Assembly (NCBI GenBank): GCA_013350335.1
Contig: CM023539.1
Location: 30,366,631 to 30,430,630, forward strand
Length of the DNA stretch: 64,000 nucleotides
Source of the DNA: Chimonanthus salicifolius
Taxonomy: Eukaryota > Streptophyta > Magnoliopsida > Laurales > Calycanthaceae
Direction of reading: 5' to 3'
The translations under genes were made by a program, and so were the position numbers. Within the stretch, counting starts at the first letter, position 1; each line of letters opens with the position of its first letter. This document shows positions 45,801 through 56,376 of this stretch, piece by piece. The notes under the pieces are model-generated. The model searched no databases. It saw only the letters and a list, made by a program, of their open reading frames with translations, and was not told the origin of the DNA.

Positions 45801-48800
45801 ATCAAAACTGTAATAACTTAGTATACCAAAGCTAGAATAAATAATTAAACAACCACATAAAATTCACCTGAAAGAGGTGGCTGCAACGCCAGCCCACACA
45901 CCATGAGACGGAAGAAAAGAAAAGAAAAGAAACTACCTTTTGAAGGAGAGGAGAGAAAACTGAATGAAAGAAGGAGAGGGGTTAATTTATTCTTTTTTTA
46001 TCTTTCTACCTACTCTCTTCACTTTACTCTCTTAAAAACGGTGATGGTGAATTTCCATCAACCACCCAACCTATGCTACTCCATAGCTTAATAGCATTTA
46101 CCTTAACCCTTTAAAAATAAACTAAACCTTATACTACTGTACTTTGCATAAATAAATTAAATTTTTTTTTTTAGTTTTTTTAAAAAATAACACACTTTTA
46201 AATACATAAAAACTTAGTAATTTTAAATACTAAATTTTAAAATTAAAATAACACCTTATAAAATTTTTGACTTTACAGTCGGGTCAAACAATTTTTCACT
46301 GACAAAAACACTGTAAAATTTCAGGATGTTTGACACTCTTAAACATTTGAAAATTAACTTTTTATAAAATAGAGACACCCCTGACAAATCAAAATCCACA
46401 CTTCTACAAATCAAAATCTCAGTTGGGGAAAATTCTTTAGACTTAGAATTTTAAAAGTAAATTTATGAGTGAGATTTGGGAATTTAAATACCTCAAATAA
46501 TTTATTTTTCAAACACAGATTATTTTAAGAATCTCAGTCGGAAAAAGTTTAAATAATTTCAACTTTTCCACTACACTTTAAACGAGTCAGATCTACTCGG
46601 GTCGAGTCAAACTTTGACTCTAGACAAAGTACACTTGTTAATCTTTTAGATTAACGGGTCAATAATCACAATTAACACGTAAATTTATATAATTAGACAC
46701 TAATTTGGGTCGGGGTATTACAGGCACTTTGGTAATTTTATAATTATTGCGTATTTGTCATGAAAATTCGTTTAAAAGTCACAGTTTTCTCGCCCGAGAT
46801 CTTTCGGATTCTTTCTTCAAGTTTTTATTTCTCTTTAAAAAAACAATTTTTAAAAAAGACAAAAACCCTAAACCCAACCCTTTTATCTTACCCCTTTTCC
46901 GCGACACTGTAGCCGCTCATGCTACAGTGCCGCCGCTCCCCTTTCCTCTTCTTCTTTATCCTGACTTGCAGTCCCCTTCTTCTTCTCCTTCTTCCTCCTG
47001 ACGTTCTCGGTAAGCTTCTCCTCCTTCTCCTTCTCTCTATCTCTAGGTTTTCTCCTTCTTTCCTTTCTCTACCTCGACCGGTTCCACCTTCTTTTTCCCC
47101 TATTTTCTCTTCCCTTTTCTTCTTTTTTTCAGGATTTCTCCCGATTTCCCCATATTCTTCCCTTCCCTTTCTCGGATTTCTCTGTTGCTCGATTTTCTGA
47201 TTTTCCCTTTTTTCTTTCTTTCTTCCTTTCCTTCTTTTCTCTGTTTTCCATGTTTTTTCTTTCTTTTCCCTCTTTCACGTTTCTGGATTTTCTTTCCCTA
47301 GGTTTCTCCCCTTTCCTTCCAACTCAGCAGAGTGACTGAGTCACTCGGCCGAGTGCCGAGTCAACTCAGTCGAGTTTGTTCTGAGTCAACCCGGCCCTTG
47401 GGCTGGAGTAGCAACCCAGCCACTCGGCCCACTGGCCCAGACCTAACCCGACCCAAACTTGGTCTGGCCCGGTCTGGCCCGACCATGCCCAGACCCGGTC
47501 CAGCCCAATCAGGCCCAGACCTGGTCCGGCCCATGTTTTAAGCCCAATCCACCTTGGCCCAGTTTCCAAACCCGGCCTTTTTCAAAGCCCGTTTTCAAGC
47601 CCGGCCCAGTTTTAGGCCCATTTTCTCCTCGGCCTCTTTTTTACTCGTTTTGTCTTAATTACTCATTCGTTCTTTCTTGTTTCAACAAACTGAGCTCCCT
47701 TCAACCCAACAAGTCGCTTACCCGCTTTGGACCTTCGACTTCACACGCATGGTGAGGGGACTTATCACTGTTTTAGCATGCATTCGCATTCTTAACCTAT
47801 AACCTTGGACATCGAGTGACCTGAATGAGACCCTTCCGTTTATTAAGCCACTCGGTAAGGGAACCATTGAAATGAATATGTGGCAAGGGATCCGTTCGGG
47901 TTCACCCATGTCAATTATATGCGATTAATGGAAAATTTTTTATGGAATAAATGATTATTGATCCTTAAAAGTTGTTGAAAACATGTTTGTGTTTAATCAT
48001 AACACACATATGATATTATGATGAATGAGACAAGTGTTAGATGGATGTGAACACGATGGTTGGAAGATGTTGTGATTCATTGCGTGTTTACGCATAAGAT
48101 GCAAATGTAATCTTATGTTGGACATAGAAGTATGAGTCTAAGCACTGTTATGTGTCGTTGACCGCATGATGAGGCATGTTGTTGATATTGATGTCATGTC
48201 AGAACATGTTTGTATTATCATACATGATCATGATACCATGTGCATGCATGGGAGGTTTTGTTTATGTATATGCATTCATGATGATGAGATGGGCTTGGTA
48301 GTTGGGAGGACTTCCCCGTTACACTTCGGCGGTCGAGACCCCCATAGGGGATGTGGGTTTCCCCATTGTGTTCCGGCGGTCGAGATGCCTGCTCTGGAGT
48401 TTGGTTCCCTCGAGCGTGGTCGATGTGGTTTCCGATACGACTCGTGTGGGTAAGGCAGTTGTGTGTTCTTTTGTCTCCCGATGTTACTGGTAGGGAGACC
48501 GGGGTTCGTTGGAGGACCTGATGTGGACTATGGAGATGATTTCTTGGATTTGGTTAATGGAATATCGGTTAATAGAGTAGTTGAGTATTGAAGGCATGGA
48601 TGTTTTATTCACTTGTGATATTTACTGCCCCTTTCATATGTGATCTATAACTACCTTTTTAATATGTGATATGTTCTTTCGCTGGGCTGTTTTACTCACC
48701 CCTTACCTTTCAGGTGCCCCGACCACGGAGAGGCCAAGCGAGCCCCTTCAGCAAGTACCTGGAGAGGAGTAGTAGAGAGTAGGAGTTTATGTTTATGTTG

Positions 48801-49034
48801 TGTTTAAAGGTTGAGAAACTTTAGCCACATGGACTCAATCACATGTTTGTTTGGATGACTGCATAACTACTTGACTAGTTTACGTTGTGGTTCGTTGTGT
48901 TTTTCCTAGTTCTAAACTTGTGGTTTGTTGGACGGGAAGTAGTTATCCTGCTCTATTGTACCTGATATCTGTCTTTTGTGACTTTCTGAGGTTTTTTCGA
49001 AAATAACACGCCCGTAGTGGGACGGGGCGTTACA
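42893..49034 (+). mobile_element. Left LTR of the rearranged Tekay element
   Basis: It starts TGTAATGACCCGTCCCG and ends GGGACGGGGCGTTACA. With the nested 43040-46722 removed it is 42893-43039 plus 46723-49034 (2,459 bp). It contains the CACTGTAGC/GCTACAGTG hairpin (46903-46930), a pyrimidine tract (46930-47310), a GGCCCGGTCTGG-rich stretch (47380-47640), two TTC.GGCGGTCGAGA words (48323 and 48373), and the CACCCCTTACCTTTCAGG segment near 48700. Its sense is opposite to the adjacent minus-strand pol. Confidence 0.82.
43040..46722 (-). mobile_element. Nested Tekay-type solo LTR, 3,683 bp
   Basis: The plus reading starts TGTCACGCCCCGTCCCGGG and ends GGTCGGGGTATTACA. Flanks are GGCAT (43035-43039) and GGCAC (46723-46727), a 5-bp TSD with one change. 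Excising it rejoins the host LTR in register with the copy at 33114 (GGCATTTTAGCAATT at 33238). No PBS, PPT or pol is inside, so it is a solo LTR. AT-rich stretches at 44880-45880 and 46090-46690 have no credible gene. Confidence 0.83.
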
Positions 49035-49069
49035 GTACACTACCCCGTTTAAATAAATTTGTCCTCAAA

Positions 49070-49581
49070 TTTCAAACTAAACTCATATCTCTAGTCTCAA
49101 ATAAGGCTGGAAATTGTTTCCGCATCATTACCTCATTTTCCCAAATAAGAGTCTCCCTGCCTTTGCGTCGCCAAACCACTAAAACCAAGCGAATGGTCTT
49201 GCCACGAAGCCTCTACTCTCTGGAACCCTCGATCCGCACGGGTCCTTCCTCATAGGTAACATCCTCATTGATTTCCACATCTTCTAAGTTAATCACGTGC
49301 GATGGATCTTGATGATACTTCCGAAGCATTGAAACATGGAAGACGTTATGCAGTCGGGCGAGACTCAGAGGAAGTACAAGTCTATAAGCCACTTCCCCAA
49401 TCCTCTCTATGACCTCAAACGGACCGACATAATGAGGCAACAACTTCCCTCGCCACCCAAACCTCTGAATCCCATGACGGGGCGAAACCCGAAGGAAGAC
49501 GCGGTCTCCAACAGCAAACTCAAGTGCCCTCCTTCAATAATCGGCGTAACTCTTCTGCCGACTCTGGGCAGTCAATAGCCT
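49070..49581 (-). pseudogene. Tekay integrase C-terminus and chromodomain relic
   Basis: The minus frame 49213-49443 reads LPHYVGPFEVIERIGEVAYRLVLP...LHNVFHVSMLRKY...NEDVTYEEGPVRIEGSRE, then a stop. The same frame then continues RLRGKTIRLVLVVWRRKGRETLIWENEVM, the chromodomain core with its WxxExxM-type end. The chromodomain would guide integration to marked chromatin. A frame-broken stretch precedes it (49444-49581). Confidence 0.82.
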
Positions 49582-50365
49582 CTACCTGATCTGTCTCACC
49601 TGCTCAGTAGTCTCCCGAATCATCCTTGGTCCTGACATCACTGTACCACTAGTCTCTGCCCAACACAAGGGTGATCTACACGGCCTGCCATACAAGGCCT
49701 CATGTGGTGCCATCTTGATATTGGACTGATAACTGTTGTTGTATACAAACTCAACAAAATATAAATGGCTTCCCCAGCTACTGCCATAATCCAAAACACA
49801 AGCTCGGAGCATATCATATAAGATCTGAATGGTCTGCTCTGACTGAACATCTATCTGGGGGTGGAAAGCTGTACTGAAACATAACTGCGTGCCCAACTCT
49901 TGTTGTAAGCTCTGCCAAAATCGAGAGACAAACCTTGGGTCCCGATCTGAAACAATTGACTTAAGCACACCGTGTAGTCTGACAATGTCCATCAAATATA
50001 TCTGACTCAAAGTCTCGAGAGAATCAATTGTCTTTATACCAATAAAACGAGCCGACTTAGTCAATCGGTCCACTATGACCCACACTGCATCATGTTTCCG
50101 AGAAGACTTCGATAAACCAGTCACGAAATCCATAGTGATGTGGTCCCACTTCCAATCGGGAACTGGAAGAGGCTGCAACTTGCCAGCGGGTCTCAAGTGT
50201 TCTACTTTGACTTGTTGACAAGTTAAACAGTGGGTCACAAACTCGGCTACTGCTCTCTTCATGCTCCTCCACCAGAACTGTTGATGCAAGTCGTGACATA
50301 TCTTTGTACGGCCCGGATGTACGGCAAACCTAGAGTGGTGAAAGTGTCGTAATACTTCCTGGCGA
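49582..50365 (-). pseudogene. Tekay integrase relic
   Basis: It begins just after a stop at about 50355 with RHFHHSRFAVHPG and later HCLTCQQ, the HHCC zinc finger. The catalytic core retains all three acidic positions: MDFVTG (Asp), VSDRDPRF (Asp) and the Glu of VQSEQTIQ. YNNSYQSNIKMAPHEALYGRPCRSP is the usual signature near the core's end. The frame is open for 235 residues (49582-50289), the best-preserved block of this element. A stop separates it from RNase H, so a full polyprotein cannot be made. Confidence 0.9.
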
Positions 50366-50367
50366 CA

Positions 50368-51302
50368 CTACCCCGAGAAGGGTACAAAAAGCCTGCCCTG
50401 AAAGGTCAAACCACCATCTCGTCTAATAGACCATCCAAAAGGTCCATTGCCACTGGCCACAGCGTTTCTCAATGCGACGTACCTCTCATCCGTTTGTTGA
50501 GCTCTCAAAACTCTAGCGTAAATCCCTGGTTGAACAACCATGCTACAAAGTCTAGATGCTCTGTATTCGCCTATCAAACTTGACAAAGTCGCCCTCGTCC
50601 TGCGACTAAAGGCATCTGCAACTACGTTCGCCTTACCCGGGTGATAAGATAACACAAAGTCATAATCATCAAGGTATTCCACCCACTGTCTTTGTCTCAT
50701 ATTCAGCTCCTTCTGTGTGAATGGATACTTTAGGCTATGGTGATCTGAGAAAACTTCGAACCTCTCCCCATATAAGTAATGTCTCCAGACCTTAAGCGCA
50801 AAAACTACAGCCGCTAACTCCAAGTCATGAGTAGGATAATTTTGTTCATGAGTCTTAAGTTGTCTTGAACCGTAAGCTACCACCTTTCCATGCTGCATCA
50901 AAACACAACCCAAACCATCACCGCAGGCATCACAGTAGACCGTATAACCACGACCCCTCTCTAGCACTATCAACACTGGAGCAGTAGTCAAACTCTTCTT
51001 CAATCTTTGGAAGGTTGTCTCACAGGCTTCGTCCCTAATGAATTGCACATCCTTACGGGTCAACCTTGTCATGGGTGTGGCAATCTTGGAGAAATCCTGA
51101 TGAACCGTCGGTAGTAGCCCGCAAGACCCAAAAAGCTGTGGACTTCAGTCACACTTTGTGGCCGCTCCCAACTCAGAACAACCTCAACCTTAGCTGGATC
51201 CATGGCCACACCATCAGCTGACACCACTTGTCCAAGAAACTTAACCTCTGGTAACCAAAACTCACACTTGTTGTACTTCGCATAAAGTTTGTGATCCCTC
51301 AA
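50368..51302 (-). pseudogene. Tekay RT thumb/connection and RNase H relic
   Basis: 51069-51302 reads [27 protein letters not shown]...[12 protein letters not shown] (RT connection). After a frameshift near 51072, frame 50368-51072 gives RNase [75 protein letters not shown]. The active-site acidic residues are visible (D of YCDAC, E of LELAAV, D of FSDHH, D of ADAFSR). It would remove RNA template during cDNA synthesis. Confidence 0.9.
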
Positions 51303-51305
51303 GAC

Positions 51306-51809
51306 TCAGAGTACTGTCTTCAGATGTTGCTCATGGTCCTCGTCCGATGCTGAATATATGAAGATGTCGTCGATGAACACCACTACAAACCGATCCAGAT
51401 ACGGCCTGAAAATTTTGTTCATCAGGGCCATGAACGTCGTCCGGGCATTAGTCACCCTAAAAGGCATCACCACAAACTCAAAGAGTCCAAAACGGGTGCG
51501 GAAAGCAGTCTTCTCAATATCACACTCCCGTACCCTCACTTGATGGTAACCTGAACAAAGGTCTATCTTGGAAAAGCACTTAGACCCTCTCAACTGGTCA
51601 AACAGATCATCGATGCTTGGCAAGGGATACCTGTTCTTCACTGTAACTCTGTTCAATTGCCGATAGTCGATGCACAGTCTCATGAAGCCATCTTTTTTCT
51701 TGGCAAACAACGCCGGTGCACCCCAAGATGAAGTGCTATACCGAATGAAGCCAAGGGTCTCTAACTCCCTAAGCTGTCTCTCCAATTCCAAAGTCTCTAC
51801 CGGCGTCAT
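51306..51809 (-). pseudogene. Tekay reverse transcriptase relic
   Basis: A 167-residue frame with [68 protein letters not shown] and the active-site block [11 protein letters not shown]. The box reads FIDD, with both Asp kept. The usual MPFGLTNAP block reads MPFRVTNAR, a loss at normally invariant positions. A stop after LKTVL and a one-base shift before its start break it from its neighbours. Confidence 0.92.
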
Positions 51810-52453
51810 CGATAGGGAGTGATAGTGATAGGTGATGTACCGGGTAGCAGGTCAATAACAAACTCCACCTCTCGGCGTGGTGGTAAACCATGGAGCGTCT
51901 CTGGAGAAACGTCTGGAAATTCTCGAACCACAAGAGGCATCTCGACACCTGCTGACCCCGAACCTTCCCAATTCAAACTCTCCACCAAACTGCACAACTC
52001 TTCCACTTTCGGACTAAATGCTAGGCTAAGCTTCTCAATGAACACATCACCGGTGAGCACACAACCCACTACTCGCCTATAATAACAGTCCAAGGTGACC
52101 TGATGGAAGGACAACCAGTCCATCCCCAAGATGATGTCGAAACCTGACATCTCCAAAATCCACAAATCAAACTCCAACACTACACCTCCAATGGTCAAAG
52201 CACACGACCGACAAATCTGATCTACGACTTCCGTCACCTCCAACGGTGTACTGACAGAGATAGGAGCTCTTGCCAGTTCTACCACTAAACCAGAAGTAAC
52301 AGCAAAACTCAAGGCAATAAAGGAGTGTGAAGCACCAGAATCAAATAAAACTCTACACCACGCACCCTGAAGGACTAACATACCCTGCATCATTGCCGGT
52401 GGTACGTACTCCTCTGCCTGTTGGGCGATGGCGTAAGCTCTGCCACAGGTCAC
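51806..52453 (-). pseudogene. Tekay aspartic protease relic
   Basis: 215 residues. LFDSGASHSFI carries the catalytic DSG, and FDIILGMDWL and the CVLTGDVFIEKLSL region follow as in chromovirus proteases. The segment [34 protein letters not shown] leads into RT. It ends PYR-stop where an intact element reads on; a missing base near 51812 puts RT in another frame. Confidence 0.9.
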
Positions 52454-53770
52454 TGATCCAGGTCTGCCACGACCTCTGCTTCTCTGAGGAGGTGCTGCAC
52501 CCCCGGCCCGTAGGGGTACCGGGCGTCACTTGCACGTGAGTGGGGACTGGCATGATCGCTCGCTAGGGTACCACCGCTACGGCCTGACCTCTGCTCTGAG
52601 AACAGTCTCTGGCGAAATGTCCTGCCCCACCACAAGTGTAGCACTGAAGGCCCCAAACCTGGCCCTGAACTTGTCCCTGAAGCTAAGGACAGTCCCTCCT
52701 AGTGTGGCCCGCCTGCTGACAGTGGAAGCACACATACTGCCTGGGCTGGCCACCTGACACTGGCACAGTCTGAACCTGCTGAGGTGGGCCTAAAGTAACC
52801 TCTGACTCGAGTGGATGGGTGGCCTCTTCCTCTTCTTATCAAAACCTCTGCTCTGCCTAGGGGCAAAAATCGATGTTGGCTGATAAACCATCCTGCTGCT
52901 CCGAAAGGCGGTGCTCTCTGCCAAGATTGTCCTCTGCACCACTTCAGCATAGGTAGTGCTCCTCGCAGAAACCACCACATGGGCGACTACTAGGTGTAGG
53001 CCTTGCTCAAAACGGCGTGCTTTCAACAGATCAGTTGCAATCATCTCTGGCGCGAAGCGACACAACTCAGAGAACTTGGCCTCATACTGAATAACTGTGT
53101 CATCACCCTATATTAGGTTGGCGAACTCAATGCTCTTAGCTTCATTGACTACTAATGGAAAATACTTAGCTAGAAACACTTGACGAAAGATGTCCCAATC
53201 CCTCAAGGCTGTGGCTCGGAGGGGCTCCTGGGTCCACCAACGGCTGCCTCTCCTATGAGGTGATGTGTGGCCAAGGTCACCCATAGGTCTCCCTCCCTGA
53301 CGGCCAGCGTATCTAGGAGATTGCCGGTCTCATCGATCCAATCCTCTGCTGCAATTGGGTCAGGTCCTCCTCTGAACACATGGGGGTAATGACGCTTAAA
53401 CTCCCTCAGTGCAACCATCTCCATAGTCTCGCGGTAGACCTCGCCAGGTGGAGGTGGTGGCGGAGGTGGTGGTGGAGGGGGCGGAGGTGGAGGTGCTGCC
53501 TGCAGCACCAACAAGGTCTGTACAGTCCTCTCCACCGTCCTCTCCATGGCTCTCTCAAAGTTGGTCACCGTCCCAGTCAACATCTCCATCAGCTGTCCCT
53601 GATTGATGGGCTCCTACGCAGGTCTAGGTCTCGAAGCTAATGTCTCTGCCGAACTCTCCAGTCCATCTTGGACCACTAGTCCCTCCCCTGCTGGAGGAAC
53701 CCTAGTCGCACCGGCATCACCGTTGCCACGGCCTCCCCCATTCGAATGGGTGTTGTATCTCGACATTGCC
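52454..53770 (-). pseudogene. Tekay gag relic with two zinc knuckles and a poly-Pro run
   Basis: Frame 53203-53589 has a run of 16 prolines and then REFKRHYPHVFRGGPDPIAAEDWIDETGNLLDTL, the standard start of Tekay capsid. After a frameshift, 52790-53065 continues with RFAPEMIATDLLKARRFEQGL. Near 52740-52620 two CCHC knuckles can be read, CFHCQQAGHTRRDC and CYTCGGAGHFARDC, with a stop between them. Gag would package RNA. Frame changes and stops show it is dead. The upstream start is uncertain. Confidence 0.85.
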
Positions 53771-53999
53771 TGTTTCATAAAGATACTAAAGGTCAGACAC
53801 CTTAACATGCGAAAATCCAAAATAGTACATATCTCAATCATAGTATCTCAAGGGAGGCGTACTAGGTACATCACACAAACCTAGAATATCTACGTGTTAC
53901 CCAAGAACCCAGTTCCATCTACCCTACCACACAGGGGATGAACCTAATCTCTAGTTGTCATCTCGTCCATCTCTAACCATGCACAGTCCGAGAGTTGAA

Positions 54000-54015
54000 C
54001 CGTGCTCGATACCAA
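54000..54015 (-). promoter_or_regulatory. Primer-binding site of the rearranged Tekay element
   Basis: The minus strand reads TTGGTATCGAGCACGG one base after the inverted LTR piece ends (LTR tip at 54017). It agrees with the initiator-Met PBS (TGGTATCAGAGC) in its first seven bases. It shows that the minus-sense LTR piece is the true 5' LTR end for this gag-pol. Confidence 0.75.
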
Positions 54016-54016
54016 C

Positions 54017-54480
54017 TGTGACGCCCCATCCCGCTACGGGCGCGTTATTTCCGAAAAAACCTCAGAAAGTCACAAAAGACAGATATCGCGTACAATAGAG
54101 CATGATAACTACTTCCTGTCCAACAAACCACAAGTTTAGAAATAGGAAAAACACAATGAACCACAACGTAAACTAATGAAGTAGTTATGCAATCATCTAA
54201 ACAAACATGTGATTGAGTCCATGTAGCTAAAGTTTCTCAACCTTTAAACACAACATAAACATAAACTCCTACTCTCTACTACTCCTCTCCAGGTACTTGC
54301 TCAAGGGGCCCGCCTGGCCCCTCCATGATCGGGGCACCTGAAAGGTAAGGGGTGAGCAAAATAGCCCAGCGAAAGAATATATCACATATTAAAAAGGTAG
54401 TTATAGATTACATATGAAAGGGGCAGTAAATATCACAAGTGAATAAAACATCCATGCCTACGATACTCAACTACTCTATT
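54017..54480 (-). mobile_element. Inverted terminal part of the Tekay LTR (~464 bp)
   Basis: The plus reading starts TGTGACGCCCCATCCCGC. It is the reverse complement of 48571-49034 (for example GGTAAGGGGTGAGCAAAATAG against the CACCCCTTACC word near 48700). It is adjacent to the PBS, so it is the 3' part of the 5' LTR for the minus-strand gag-pol. It stops at CTCTATT (54474-54480), where a direct LTR tail begins. Confidence 0.85.
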
Positions 54481-54557
54481 GTACCCGATATCTGTCTTTT
54501 GTGACTTTCTGATGTTTTTTCGGAAATAACGCGCCCGTAGCAGCACAGGGCGTTACA
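54474..54557 (+). mobile_element. Direct terminal tail of the Tekay LTR (84 bp)
   Basis: It matches 48951-49034 in the same sense, from CTCTATTGTACC.GATATCTG to GGGCGTTACA, with about eight differences. It provides the right end of the 11.7-kb insertion next to the TSD. Together with the inverted piece it forms a mosaic right LTR. Confidence 0.85.
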
Positions 54558-54949
54558 TGTGGAGCTGAGCTTCGTACAGCTAGAGTGGATCTTGGCCCAT
54601 TTGATCTTGAATTCCAGCCTTTGCACCTTGAATTGCATGATTTCTCTTCCGGAATTAAATAATTAACTTCACCACTAAAATATTGATTTAATCTAGACTC
54701 TCATAGATGGATCTAAACTAACCAATTTACATGAAAATTCTAAAGGTGGAGTGAAAGTAATCATAAAAATTACAGGTCTTCACTTTTAAGCTCAAATCTT
54801 GCAATTATCTACTGACTTAGCTTGATTTCCTGAATTCTTTATTTTTAATCTACAAAACTAGAAAACGACATTAAACGCATGTGATATATACAAAATCAAG
54901 GCTAACTAGTTCAATAATCAAGGGTTAAAATGTAATACTTCAGTGCTCA

Positions 54950-55265
54950 ACGACATGTTTGGGCGCAACTATTTTTTTAAAAAGTATTTTTCTCAATGAT
55001 TTCTACTTTTTTAGAAAATGAAATCAATATGTTTTATTTTTATGAATATTAATTTCCGTAGTTTCTTGCAATAAAAGATTTCAATAATAATTTATAAATG
55101 AATTCTTTCTAAAGTTTAGTGGGAGAGGTGTATGTTATAATTAGATTTAGCTACTTCTATATAATGATGGTGATAATTATAATTATATATAATAATAACA
55201 ACTATATATATTACCAGTTGATTCAACCTATATTTTACTTAAAATGATAATATTATGTAATAAAG
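54950..55265. other. No gene identified; very AT-rich
   Basis: A/T runs and ATAATAATA words; no frame or repeat partner recognised. It may be unique host DNA or a decayed MITE. Confidence 0.4.
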
Positions 55266-55269
55266 AGTA

Positions 55270-55480
55270 CAATTGGGTAGCTCAGTTGCTCTAAATTAGT
55301 AGGATTAGACTAGAGGTATTGGGTTCGACTCCTCCCAGGCTTACTTGACACACGAGACTTGCGAGTGGTTTTGTGTATATGTGGGATTAGTCTCACCTCT
55401 AATTGTGTTTGAGTTGGATCTTGGGTCCTAGATCAAATTGGACTATGGTTAGTCCATAGGTTGGATTATATACCTTGAAA
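55270..55480 (+). mobile_element. Probable tRNA-derived SINE
   Basis: GGGTAGCTCAGTTGCTC (55274-55290) resembles an RNA polymerase III A box and flanking tRNA sequence. GGTATTGGGTTCGACTCC (55315-55332) is a close B box at a suitable distance (~40 bp). A ~150-bp non-coding body follows. It is not a functional tRNA gene, since there is no cloverleaf that I can complete. The 3' end is uncertain because no clear terminal A/T tract or TSD was found. Confidence 0.5.
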
Positions 55481-56181
55481 TTCACAAGCCGTAAAAGTTA
55501 CTTTATGAACCCTCTCTTTAGAAATTCATTTTCCACACGACCAAGCTGCGGAAACCATTTTCCACAAAAAAAGGTTCACACAAAACAATGAAAAACAATT
55601 TAATCGTAAAAATTATTTTACATTTTCTAAAAAATGTTGTGTAAAACTATGTTTTAAATATATCTAATAACACAGGGTAACTCAACTTCTCAAGTTAGAG
55701 TAGTGTAGTTACCTAATGCCTATGGCTTGAAGAAAGTTCGAACAACGCAAATTTTACCCTCATGTCATAATATTCAGTAAGAGAAGAGAGTCTTAACATT
55801 TCGTATTAAAAGAAAACTCTTGAAAATTGAGGCAAACCATGTCTATAGAATATTGAAATTAATGTGAAGGCACCGAGAGGGTTGACATGGTGGGAAACAA
55901 AACAAAACCCGATTGATATGGAGACCACACGTATTAGATTGTCTTTGTCATCATGTTGAAAAGAGCTATCATCTTCCATGTTGCAAGCCTCCACATGCCA
56001 AAAGGGACAGATTATTCCTAGTGCTTCAGTTTACAAGAAATTTGGTGTGAATTCTGAATTACAGTCTTTCAATTAAATTATGAAGTAAAACCTGATCAAT
56101 CCTGCTAAGGTAACAAAAATCTGCTATCTTAGTAAGGTATTAGATGATATATCTTTGCCAAGTGCCATTATATTAAAAATA
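55481..56181. other. No gene identified
   Basis: AT-rich DNA. 55665-55745 contains a weaker tRNA-like pair (GGTAACTCAACTTCTC and AAGTTCGAAC), possibly another decayed SINE. The 62-residue minus frame at 55806-55994 shows no domain. Confidence 0.35.
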
Positions 56182-56183
56182 TA

Positions 56184-56374
56184 CTTCCTCCGTCCCATTT
56201 TAGTTGTTTCATTTGAAAAATTCGTATTTTTTAAGAAAATCTCTATATAAGGTTAGCACTCCATGTCATCTCATCCATTTTCAACACACTTTATACTATT
56301 GCTATATAAATGAGACAACTATTTTGGGATAATTTCAAAATCGATATGAGACAACTAATTTGGGACAGAGGGAG
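56184..56374. mobile_element. Stowaway-type MITE (Tc1/mariner), 191 bp
   Basis: Terminal inverted repeats CTTCCTCCGTCCCA (left) and TGGGACAGAGGGAG (right) match the familiar Stowaway end CTCCCTCCGTCCCA. It is flanked by TA on both sides (56182-56183, 56375-56376), the mariner-type target duplication. The inner words TTAGTTG / CAACTAA extend the inverted repeat. No coding capacity; movement would depend on a mariner transposase elsewhere. Confidence 0.93.
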
Positions 56375-56376
56375 TA

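Larger units (their letters stand above)
42893..54557. mobile_element. Rearranged Tekay chromovirus insertion, 11.7 kb
   Basis: Flanked by TGTGA (42888-42892) and TGTGG (54558-54562), a 5-bp TSD with one change, inside an Athila LTR. The left LTR is 42893-49034 in plus sense (2.46 kb without a nested solo LTR). Gag-pol is on the minus strand (about 53770 to 49070). The right end is an inverted LTR piece (54017-54480) followed by a direct LTR tail (54474-54557). A normal element has two LTRs in the same sense as pol, so this copy was rearranged before, during or after insertion. Most coding blocks are present but broken. Confidence 0.8.
40865..54949 (-). mobile_element. Athila-type LTR (~2.4 kb) split by an 11.7-kb insertion
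   Basis: Two pieces, 40865-42892 and 54558-54949, make one LTR when the insertion is removed. The junction ..GGCTTGTG / TGTGGAGCTGAG.. fits the intact copy near 1580. The minus reading starts TGAGCACTGAAG (54949) and ends GCACATCA (40865). TATAAATAC at about 41587-41595 (minus) is the promoter. The ends do not share a TSD (ATTGT / ACGAC), so this may be one end of an element rather than a clean solo LTR. The non-split part contains only small chance frames. Confidence 0.72.

Noticed and set aside
53380..53640. 86-residue plus frame rich in Arg/Trp
   Set aside because: Antisense shadow of the poly-Pro part of Tekay gag.
55274..55332. A functional tRNA gene
   Set aside because: A- and B-box words are present but I cannot build acceptor, anticodon and T arms; a SINE head is the better reading.
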